8,303 nucleotides of DNA from Deltaproteobacteria bacterium RBG_16_54_18. GTDB taxonomy: Bacteria > Desulfobacterota > B13-G15 > RBG-16-54-18. Shown in pieces: positions 1 to 5,814 of this stretch. Made by a program: the position numbers and the translations under genes. Each line of letters begins with the position of its first letter. The stretch's first letter is position 1. The notes under the pieces are model-generated. The model searched no databases and was not told where the DNA came from. It saw only the letters and a program-made list of their open reading frames with translations. The stretch is from assembly GCA_001797935.1 (NCBI GenBank), contig MGQT01000104.1, forward strand, positions 1 to 8,303. The letters are read 5' to 3'.

Positions 1-1
1 G

Positions 2-2077
2 GTCACGGGCATCGTCATCCTCTCAATCTTCGTATGTATTATCGCAGCAGCCTTTATCCTCCCCTACGTGATCAGCCTGGATAAGTACAAGGGGATAATT
101 GAAGAAAAAATGGAGCAGGCCCTGAAGCGCGATGTCTCGCTGGGAAGACTGCGTATAAGCATCCTCCCCACGTTGGGGGCCAAAATCGAAAAACTGGTCA
201 TTGCAAACCCGCCTGGATTTTCGCAGACCCCGCTGCTTTCCCTGGATGCCTTAAAGGTCAGGGTCAAGATCATACCGCTTCTGTTCGGCAAAAAGGAGAT
301 AGCCGGGCTTACCCTGAGCCACCCCGTAATCTTTATTGAAAAGGACCAAAAGGGAAGGACAAACATCCCGTACATGGAGGAAGCCGGGAAGAGCGAGAGA
401 AAGGGGACATTGGAAAGCGGCACAATCAAGACCGATGAATCAAAGGTCTTACAGGGGTTGTATCTTGCGAAGGCCTCTATTAAGGATGGAAATTTTATTT
501 ACCTCGATAGAACGGTATCTCCCGCTCGTCGCACGGAGATCGAGCGGATAGATCTTGACCTGCGGGACCTCTCCCTGGAACAAAAAATACGGTATAAACT
601 CACGTTGCGCTGGTCACCCGGCGAGGTGTCGCTGGAAGGATGGGCAGGACCCCTCGGCAACGGCGATCTCAAAAAAATCCCCCTTGCAGGCAGGCTGAAG
701 GCCGATTTCCCCAAGCTCGACACCCTCATGAAGAAGCTCGCCGGAGCGCCGGAAGGTACCATGCAGGGGGTGCTCAAGGCCGACGTGAACTTCAGCGGCA
801 ACACCGGCTCCTCGCTCAAAGTTAAGGGTGACGCCTCGCTGAAAAATCTTGCCGTGGGAGAAAAGGGAGCCAGATCTATCGAAGGGCTCGATATCGTTTT
901 CCGACCAGAGGCCGAATTAACCAGCGGGGGTGATCAACTGCAGATAACCGCGGCTCTGCAACTCGATAAGACGCCGTTCCAGATCAAAGGTCAATTCAGT
1001 GATCTTTCCAAACACCCCGTAGGGAAGCTTACCCTCACGGCACCGCAGGGGGTTAATCTCGCCGAGATAGGCCCTAAATTTCCCGCCTTAGACCGGGCAG
1101 CCAAGCTCAAAGGACAATTAGCCGTTGCCGGAGAGCTTACCATGCCTGCTCAAGGAACACCCCTTTTCTCTCTGGATGCCAATTCCGCACGGGTGGATAT
1201 CACATTGCCTGAACAGAAAAAAGGAGCCGATAAAAAAACATCGCCCCAAAAGAAGCCGAGCGGCGAGAAACAGACCGCGCAAAAGGGCGGCATGGATGCC
1301 CGGGGCAAAGTAACCATCAAAGAGGGGAAATTCCAGGGTGTTGATTATCACAACTTTCTCCTGACCGCCGAGATGAAGAATGGCGCAGTGCGGATCACCC
1401 GCTTCACCTGCCAGGCCTTCGGCGGTACCATGGAAGGAGACGGAACCTTTAACATGGCGCAGGAACCCTCCCCCTTCAATATGAAGACCAAGGTAACCGG
1501 GGTAGACGTCAATGCCCTCTTGAGCAGCTTTTCCTCCTCAGCCAAGGGAATGATGAAGGGAAAGTTCAATGGAGACGTTACGCTGAACGGTGCGGGCTTT
1601 TCTATGGACACTCTCAAGGAAAATCTCACCGGTTCGGGTACCGTCCTGATCAAGGAAGGGGAACTTACCTGGTTGAATCTCATCAACCGCGTTGTCCAGG
1701 CTGCAGGCGGCAAGGGGGGAGGAAAAGAAAAGACGACCTTTGATGATCTTACCACCGCCTTTACGGTCAAGAACGGCATGGTCAATCTCCCGAACCTCCT
1801 CATCACGCAGAAGGATATGGATCTCAAATTGCGGGGAGATATCGGCCTCGACGCAAAATTAAAAATGGATGGCGAGGCCCACATCCCCCAGTCTACGACA
1901 GGAGATCTATCAAACAAGGGATGGCAGTTCTTTACGGATCAGAAGGGCAGGCTCACGATCCCCTTTAACCTCACCGGGAATGTGAGTGACCCAAAGGTGG
2001 GGATCAGCACGAAATTCGTCGAGCAAGGGATTAAAGGGGCCTTGCAGGAATTCCTGCAAAAGAAAAAGAAAAAGTAA
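2..2077 (+). CDS. AsmA-family envelope protein, 5' end cut by window edge
   Basis: The reading frame is open from base 2, so the gene begins upstream of the window. The first internal GTG (68) is not a credible start because bases 2-67 encode a hydrophobic stretch (VTGIVILSIFVCIIAAAFIL and on), a typical single N-terminal membrane anchor followed by the charged SLDKYKG. The rest, about 670 residues, is predicted periplasmic. It has alternating beta-strand patterns typical of the AsmA family: an N-terminal AsmA region (SLGRLRISILPTLGAKIEKL, 'NPPGF', 'VRVKIIPLLFGKKEIAGLTL'-like strands) and a C-terminal AsmA_2-like region from about 1290 (GSGTVLIKEGELTW, then NLINRV). A Lys-rich linker at 1211-1290 joins the halves, and the protein ends in five lysines. 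AsmA proteins are known to affect outer-membrane assembly and, in related bridge-like proteins, lipid transfer between the membranes; the specific role here is unknown. It has no obvious link to the operon on the other strand. Confidence 0.5.
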   Translation, partial: VTGIVILSIFVCIIAAAFILPYVISLDKYKGIIEEKMEQALKRDVSLGRLRISILPTLGAKIEKLVIANPPGFSQTPLLSLDALKVRVKIIPLLFGKKEIAGLTLSHPVIFIEKDQKGRTNIPYMEEAGKSERKGTLESGTIKTDESKVLQGLYLAKASIKDGNFIYLDRTVSPARRTEIERIDLDLRDLSLEQKIRYKLTLRWSPGEVSLEGWAGPLGNGDLKKIPLAGRLKADFPKLDTLMKKLAGAPEGTMQGVLKADVNFSGNTGSSLKVKGDASLKNLAVGEKGARSIEGLDIVFRPEAELTSGGDQLQITAALQLDKTPFQIKGQFSDLSKHPVGKLTLTAPQGVNLAEIGPKFPALDRAAKLKGQLAVAGELTMPAQGTPLFSLDANSARVDITLPEQKKGADKKTSPQKKPSGEKQTAQKGGMDARGKVTIKEGKFQGVDYHNFLLTAEMKNGAVRITRFTCQAFGGTMEGDGTFNMAQEPSPFNMKTKVTGVDVNALLSSFSSSAKGMMKGKFNGDVTLNGAGFSMDTLKENLTGSGTVLIKEGELTWLNLINRVVQAAGGKGGGKEKTTFDDLTTAFTVKNGMVNLPNLLITQKDMDLKLRGDIGLDAKLKMDGEAHIPQSTTGDLSNKGWQFFTDQKGRLTIPFNLTGNVSDPKVGISTKFVEQGIKGALQEFLQKKKKK
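2042..2059. repeat. 18-bp perfect palindrome at the 3' end of the asmA-like gene
   Basis: TTGCAGGAATTCCTGCAA equals its own reverse complement. It lies within the last codons of the AsmA-like gene (reading Leu-Gln-Glu-Phe-Leu-Gln), 15 bases before the stop codon, and an A-rich stretch follows it. With no loop it would be a poor RNA hairpin terminator. It could be a dimeric protein-binding site, or chance produced by the codons. Confidence 0.5.
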
Positions 2078-2093
2078 TAGCAATCGACCCATA

Positions 2094-2273
2094 CTTGAGG
2101 AAAAAGCATACAGAGAAGGATTCGCCTCTTCTCAAAGAGCTAAAAGAATGGCGCAAGCAGGCGAAAGCCGCAAGAAGGCTATCGAGCTCCGGGAAAAGGC
2201 ACTGGAGATAGACCGCCGCATAGGGAATGTGCCGGGTGAGGCCAGCGCCCTTAATCTAATCCCTTGCCTCTGA
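2094..2273 (+). pseudogene. Remnant of a TPR-repeat protein
   Basis: In one frame the bases after the AsmA-like gene translate to a helix-rich segment ending AIELREKALEIDRRIGN, then VPGEASALNLIPCL and a stop. This matches the pattern of kinesin-light-chain-type TPR repeats (AIxxxExALxIxRxIGDxxGEAxALxNLG), but the match breaks off where the next helix should start. An in-frame ATG exists at 2148 (41 residues) without a ribosome binding site. The frame upstream runs into the AsmA-like gene out of phase. I read it as a broken fragment of a larger TPR gene rather than a working gene. Chance resemblance or a tiny real protein remain possible. Confidence 0.5.
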
Positions 2274-2327
2274 TACAACCGGAGCAGACCTCCAATTTTC
2301 CTAAGACAATGGCTCATGGAAATGGAG

Positions 2328-2355
2328 TTGAAAATAGCTGTTTGAGTCATAAATT
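2328..2355 (+). promoter_or_regulatory. Candidate sigma-70-type promoter for the 60-residue CxxC protein
   Basis: TTGAAA (2328-2333, five of six matches to TTGACA) and TAAATT (2350-2355, four of six to TATAAT) are separated by 16 bases, about 35 bases upstream of the ATG at 2391. The match is found by eye only and promoters of this strength occur by chance in AT-rich gaps, so this is tentative. Confidence 0.5.
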
Positions 2356-2375
2356 AGATGTGAGGCCTATAAAAA

Positions 2376-2383
2376 GGGGAGGT
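2376..2383 (+). promoter_or_regulatory. Strong ribosome binding site
   Basis: GGGGAGGT lies seven bases before the ATG at 2391. This near-ideal Shine-Dalgarno sequence is the main reason to accept the short open frame that follows as a real gene. Confidence 0.5.
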
Positions 2384-2390
2384 AAGGACG

Positions 2391-2573
2391 ATGGGATTAC
2401 TCGTTGAAAAGGAAATCAGGGCGTTTCAGCTGAAAAACAAAGCGCTGGTGTGTCCGGTCTGCGCTACTGATGAAGAAAGGGCAGACGATGACGTGGAAAA
2501 AATAGTCGCGGAAGATGTTATTCACGACACACCACCTATGGAGTGCGTCCGCTGTAGAAAAAAAATTAAATAG
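2391..2573 (+). CDS. Small zinc-ribbon-like protein with two CxxC motifs (hypothetical)
   Basis: This is a 60-residue soluble protein I do not recognise by name. It has two cysteine knuckles, CPVC (Cys21, Cys24) and CVRC (Cys52, Cys55), separated by an acidic helix-like stretch (EERADDDVEKIVAEDVI). Four cysteines in two CxxC pairs are typical of a structural zinc ribbon; a rubredoxin-like iron site is less likely because the usual flanking aromatics and glycines are absent. There is no signal peptide or membrane segment. The start is fixed by the strong ribosome binding site at 2376-2383. The gene stands alone between the AsmA-like gene and the convergent oxidoreductase operon, with its own candidate promoter. 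Its function is unknown; regulatory or metal-binding roles would be guesses. Confidence 0.5.
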   Translation: MGLLVEKEIRAFQLKNKALVCPVCATDEERADDDVEKIVAEDVIHDTPPMECVRCRKKIK

Positions 2574-2583
2574 AGCGAACACA

Positions 2584-2619
2584 GTAAAAGGGGTTGCACC
2601 CTTGCCAAACCTCTTTTAC
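2584..2619. terminator. Hairpin between convergent genes, probable terminator
   Basis: GTAAAAGGGGTT (2584-2595) pairs with AACCTCTTTTAC (2608-2619) over 12 base pairs with a single G-U pair and a 12-base loop. It lies 11 bases after the stop of the plus-strand CxxC gene and about 145 bases past the end of the minus-strand operon. The tail on the plus strand (TTATT) is only weakly T-rich, so termination efficiency is uncertain. The position between convergent genes suggests two-way use. Confidence 0.5.
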
Positions 2620-2694
2620 TTATTCCCCAACCTCCACCTTAATCTGCTTGGGCATGTTTCCATCTAATAAAAACACGGTCCGGCTCACTGGCAT
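2620..2694 (-). other. Possible 24-residue small ORF after the oxidoreductase operon
   Basis: The open frame starts at ATG 2694 and encodes MPVSRTVFLLDGNMPKQIKV followed by EVGE and a stop at 2620, directly next to the hairpin at 2584-2619. No good ribosome binding site is visible. It could be a short peptide, a relic, or chance. It is recorded because it sits on the operon strand between the last gene and the probable terminator. Confidence is low. Confidence 0.5.
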
Positions 2695-2764
2695 TGGATT
2701 GTGCGCACTACATTAAATGAGCACGTCTCATGAGGTAGAGGACGAGGAAAAATTCAGCGGGGCT

Positions 2765-3511
2765 TTATCCCTTTTTCGTCTTACGGCAAACAGGGCAAAG
2801 GGCGTAGAAGTCCTTCGGTAACTGGGCTCGCTCAATGATCCAGTTTAACTGAAATACCGGGGCAAAGGGCTTGCCACAGGATTGACACGGCTGCATCTTC
2901 AAGGTCCGCTTCCACCTGACGATGGTCCGTTCATCGCCCTCCTCTTTCATCTTGATACAGTCTGTTGGACAAACGTAGACGCACGCCCCACAGGCGATAC
3001 AGGCGATGGGGTCTCCAAAGGGAGGGGCTACCTCCCTCCTGTCACCCCGGTTAACAAAGGTGAGGGCATTGGCCCCCACGACCTCTCGGCATACCCGCTC
3101 ACAAAGGCCGCAGAGGATACAGTCATCGGCGTCCTCGATCACCCGGAACCTGGTTTCTTCAACCCCCGCGTCCCGAGCCATGGCACGAATCTTCTCGGAA
3201 TGGGGCGCCCGGGCAAGGAGCAATTCCAGGATCATCTGGCGGGCGCGTTGCACGTTTTCCGTGTTGGTGGCAACGTCGAGGCCGGCATCCACTGGATAGT
3301 TGCAGGAAGTAGTCATCATCGTGCGCCCCCTCTTAGTTACCTCCACCAAGCACAGGCGGCACGCCCCATAGGGGGAGACAGCTTCGTGATAGCAGAGGTG
3401 GGGAATTTCAAAACCATATTCGAGGGCAGCCGGCAGCAGCATCTGCCCCTTCTCGGCCTCTACCGTGAGACCATCGATTTGGAATTTAATGAGTTCCTTC
3501 TTATGAGACAT
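2765..3511 (-). CDS. HoxU/NuoG-N-like iron-sulfur subunit, [2Fe-2S] plus two [4Fe-4S], with CxxC tail
   Basis: This 248-residue protein is an electron-transfer subunit related to HoxU and to the N-terminal part of NuoG and HydA. Residues 1-85 form a plant-type [2Fe-2S] domain with ligands Cys40, Cys51, Cys54 and Cys70. Residues 125-190 carry two [4Fe-4S] motifs (Cys131/134/137/141 and Cys171/174/177/181). Between them, where HoxU and NuoG have a His-Cys3 cluster loop, only the His (His104) remains and the cysteines are missing. Residues 205-248 add CQSC and CPVC (Cys209, 212, 239, 242), a zinc-ribbon or rubredoxin-like tail absent from ordinary HoxU. There is no hydrogenase or molybdopterin domain, so it is a wire rather than a catalyst. 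It is the last gene of the operon; its ATG overlaps the upstream TAA (TAATG), with AAGGTGG four bases before the start. It probably bridges the 2-oxoacid and FMN modules. Confidence 0.5.
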   Translation of the reverse strand: MSHKKELIKFQIDGLTVEAEKGQMLLPAALEYGFEIPHLCYHEAVSPYGACRLCLVEVTKRGRTMMTTSCNYPVDAGLDVATNTENVQRARQMILELLLARAPHSEKIRAMARDAGVEETRFRVIEDADDCILCGLCERVCREVVGANALTFVNRGDRREVAPPFGDPIACIACGACVYVCPTDCIKMKEEGDERTIVRWKRTLKMQPCQSCGKPFAPVFQLNWIIERAQLPKDFYALCPVCRKTKKG

Positions 3512-5358
3512 TACGCCACCTTCACCGCATCAGACGGGCAAACCTCTCTGCAGGTACCACACTTGATGCACTTCGCTTGGACGATCTTATGGGGTACCTT
3601 CTTCTCTCCGGTAATCGCCTCAGTCGGACACCCCTTTCTGCATTTACCACAGGCAATACAGGCCTTGGGATCAATAGTGAACGTGATCAGTTCCGTGCAG
3701 ACGCCGGCAGGACATCTCTTTGCACTGATGTGGGCCTCATACTCATCGCGAAAATAGCGGATGGTGGACAGAACGGGGTTGGCCGCCGAACCCCCGAGAG
3801 CGCACAGGGAGGCCTCGGCCGTCATCCAGCCGATCTCTTCAAGAAATTCTATATCCCCTTCTTTGCCCTTGCCCTTCGTTATTGCGTCCAATACCTCATA
3901 CATTCTTAACGTCCCATCGCGACAGGACGTACACTTGCCGCACGACTCATCCTTGAGAAAATGCATGAAGTACTTGGCGACATCCACCATACAGGTTGAC
4001 TCATCCATGACGATCATGCCACCGGAGCCCATCATCGAACCGGCCTTGGTCAGCTCATCGAAGTCCACCGGCAGGTCAAGGAGAGATTCGGGGATGCAGC
4101 CGCCTGAGGGCCCGCCGGTCTGCACCGCCTTGAAACGCTTGCCGCCTGGTATACCCCCGCCGATGTCATAAACGATCTCCCGCAGCGTCATCCCCATCGG
4201 GACCTCGATGAGACCGGTGTTGTTGATCTTGCCGACCAGGGAAAAAATCTTGGTCCCCTTGCTCCCCTGCGTGCCGATAGAAGCGTACCAATCAGCACCC
4301 TTTTCTATGATGACGGGGACATTGGCCCAGGTCTCCACGTTATTGAGGTTCGTTGGCCGCTCCCATAGGCCGCTTTCCGTCATATGGATGTGTTTCGCCC
4401 TCGGCTCCGCCACATATCCCTCAATAGACGCCATGAGGGCCGAGGACTCACCGGCCACAAAGGCCCCACCCCCCTTGTTGATGACAAGAGAAAAATCAAA
4501 ACCGGAGCCAAGGATATCCTTACCCAACAACCCCATCTTGGTCGCTTGCTCGATGGCTATACCCACATTTTCCACCGCCAGGGGGTACTCATTTCTGACA
4601 TAAACATACCCCTCAGAGGAGCCGATGGCGTAGGCACCGATAAGCATCCCCTCCAGGACGCTGTGGGGATTTCCCTCCATCAGGCTTCGATCCATATAGG
4701 CGCCGGGATCCCCCTCGTCGCAGTTACAGATAACGTACTTGATATCACCATGCGCTTTGCGGCAGCTCTCCCATTTTCTCCCTGCGGGAAAACCGCCGCC
4801 TCCGCGACCACGAAGTCCGGAGCGTTTTATCTCTTCGATGACCTCCTCGGGAGACATATGGAAGAGGGCCTTTACCAGGGCCTTATACCCCCCCATGGCC
4901 ATATAGTCTTCTATCCGCGTGGGGTCTAGGTGACGATTGTTGCCGAAAACCAACCTATTTTGTTTTGTGTAAAAGGGTATTGCCTTTTCCGTCGGGATCG
5001 TTTGTCCCGTCGCCGGGTCGCGGTAGAGCAGCTTTTCTATTACCTGACCCTTGGTAACGGTCTCCGCGATGATCTGTGGAACATCCGCGGGTGTTACCCC
5101 CTGGTAAAATATCCCCAGGGGCTCTACGATGGTTATCGGCCCCCGCTCGCAAAAACCGTGGCAACAGGTCGATTTGAACTCTATTGCCGATTTTTTCCCT
5201 AATGCTTTCTTAAAGGCATCAAAGACCTCCGAGGCCCCGGCACCCCGGCATCCTGTCCCCGTACAGAGGACGATCCCCTTTTTTTCTCCCTGCGCCTTTC
5301 GCTCCTCGAGGATTTTCGTGCGTAACTGCTCCAGTTCGTCAGGACTTTTTAGAGGCAT
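3511..5358 (-). CDS. nuoF: NuoF/HydB-like FMN and NAD(P)-binding iron-sulfur subunit
   Basis: This 615-residue protein is the pyridine-nucleotide site of the complex. Residues 28-110 are a thioredoxin-like [2Fe-2S] domain (Cys32, Cys37, Cys66, Cys70). Residues 150-350 are the FMN/NAD fold (GLRGRGGGGFPAGRKWE at 181-197, NCDEGDPGAYMDR at 212-224, GGGAFVAGESSAL at 296-308). An SLBB region follows, then the N3-type [4Fe-4S] ligands Cys473/476/479/519, a CPAGVC motif (549-554) and a C-terminal two [4Fe-4S] ferredoxin (Cys567/570/573/577 and 597/600/603/607). This layout is that of HydB/HndC rather than plain NuoF. The start at 5358 is chosen because AAAGGAG lies nine bases upstream and homology begins there; the frame is open further up to 5460, but that part overlaps the preceding gene and looks non-coding. 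Oddity: Ser305 replaces the second Glu of the usual GEE motif, which may change NAD/NADP preference. Confidence 0.5.
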   Translation of the reverse strand: MPLKSPDELEQLRTKILEERKAQGEKKGIVLCTGTGCRGAGASEVFDAFKKALGKKSAIEFKSTCCHGFCERGPITIVEPLGIFYQGVTPADVPQIIAETVTKGQVIEKLLYRDPATGQTIPTEKAIPFYTKQNRLVFGNNRHLDPTRIEDYMAMGGYKALVKALFHMSPEEVIEEIKRSGLRGRGGGGFPAGRKWESCRKAHGDIKYVICNCDEGDPGAYMDRSLMEGNPHSVLEGMLIGAYAIGSSEGYVYVRNEYPLAVENVGIAIEQATKMGLLGKDILGSGFDFSLVINKGGGAFVAGESSALMASIEGYVAEPRAKHIHMTESGLWERPTNLNNVETWANVPVIIEKGADWYASIGTQGSKGTKIFSLVGKINNTGLIEVPMGMTLREIVYDIGGGIPGGKRFKAVQTGGPSGGCIPESLLDLPVDFDELTKAGSMMGSGGMIVMDESTCMVDVAKYFMHFLKDESCGKCTSCRDGTLRMYEVLDAITKGKGKEGDIEFLEEIGWMTAEASLCALGGSAANPVLSTIRYFRDEYEAHISAKRCPAGVCTELITFTIDPKACIACGKCRKGCPTEAITGEKKVPHKIVQAKCIKCGTCREVCPSDAVKVA

Positions 5359-5812
5359 CCTTCTTATCTCCTTTGAGCAGCGAAAGGACCTTGGTGCCAA
5401 CCATCCTTCCGTGATAATGGCCGTCGAGCACCACGAGGGGGGCCAAGGCACAGGAACCAAGACAGTTCACCGTCTCCAGGGTATATTTCTTGTCCGAGGT
5501 CGTCTCTCCCGGTTGTACCGCCAACTCCCGTTCCAAGGTATTGAGGATCGTCGCGGCGCCTTTTACATGACACGCGGTACCCGTGCACACCGTCACGAGA
5601 TGATCCCCCCGGGGGGTCAGGCTAAAGGCCCGATAAAAGGTTGCCAGGTAATAGATCTGAGTGAGGGGGACCTGCAACCGTTGTGACATCGCCTCCAAGG
5701 TCTTGCGCGGGAGATAGTTGTCGAGAGCCTGGACATCCTGCAGAATGGCCAGGAGGCTAGACTTCTGATAGTCGTGTTTCTTTAAGATATTCTCTAGCTG
5801 GGCACCCGTCAT
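5339..5812 (-). CDS. nuoE: NuoE/HydC-like thioredoxin-fold [2Fe-2S] subunit
   Basis: This 157-residue protein matches the NuoE/HydC/HndA family in length and layout. An N-terminal helical region (residues 1-65, including YLPRKTLEAMSQRL and IYYLATFYRAFSL) is followed by a thioredoxin-like domain with the four [2Fe-2S] ligands Cys76, Cys81 (VCTGTACHVKGA), Cys117 and Cys121 (NCLGSCALAP). In complex I and in HydABC this subunit sits beside the FMN subunit. In bifurcating enzymes the cluster is near the flavin and is thought to take part in electron gating. The start is two bases after the stop of the beta-subunit gene, with GAGGA six bases upstream. Its end overlaps the NuoF-like start by 20 bases, which implies translational coupling and equal expression. 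The Lys-rich C-terminus (KGDKKDASKKS) is unremarkable. Confidence 0.5.
   Translation of the reverse strand: MTGAQLENILKKHDYQKSSLLAILQDVQALDNYLPRKTLEAMSQRLQVPLTQIYYLATFYRAFSLTPRGDHLVTVCTGTACHVKGAATILNTLERELAVQPGETTSDKKYTLETVNCLGSCALAPLVVLDGHYHGRMVGTKVLSLLKGDKKDASKKS
5368..5374 (-). promoter_or_regulatory. Ribosome binding site that fixes the NuoF-like start
   Basis: On the minus strand AAAGGAG lies nine bases before the ATG at 5358, inside the end of the preceding NuoE-like gene. It supports 5358 over the longer open frame beginning at 5460. Confidence 0.5.
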
Positions 5813-5814
5813 GA

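Larger units (their letters stand above)
2078..2390 (+). other. Intergenic stretch of about 310 bases
   Basis: No intact gene is seen here. The left two thirds hold the TPR-like fragment. The right third (about 2328-2390) holds a candidate promoter and the ribosome binding site of the 60-residue CxxC protein. I saw no clear hairpin terminator for the AsmA-like gene, no tRNA-like folding and no repeat array. Confidence 0.5.

Noticed and set aside
68..70. GTG as the start of the AsmA-like gene
   Set aside because: The frame stays open to the left edge and encodes the membrane anchor the family requires, so the real start lies upstream of the window.
1348..1917. 189-codon minus-strand open frame opposite the AsmA-like gene
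   Set aside because: It is antisense to a well-supported coding region and has no recognisable motif.
2574..2764. tRNA, riboswitch or CRISPR content in the convergent gap
   Set aside because: Apart from the hairpin and a doubtful short frame, no cloverleaf, repeat-spacer pattern or known aptamer core was seen.
2882..3757. 291-codon plus-strand open frame
   Set aside because: It is antisense to the HoxU-like and NuoF-like genes, which have full sets of conserved cysteine motifs; its translation shows no recognisable domain.
5359..5460. 34-residue N-terminal extension of the NuoF-like frame
   Set aside because: It overlaps the NuoE-like gene in another frame, has Pro/Trp-rich composition unlike the family, and a good ribosome binding site sits at the internal ATG at 5358.
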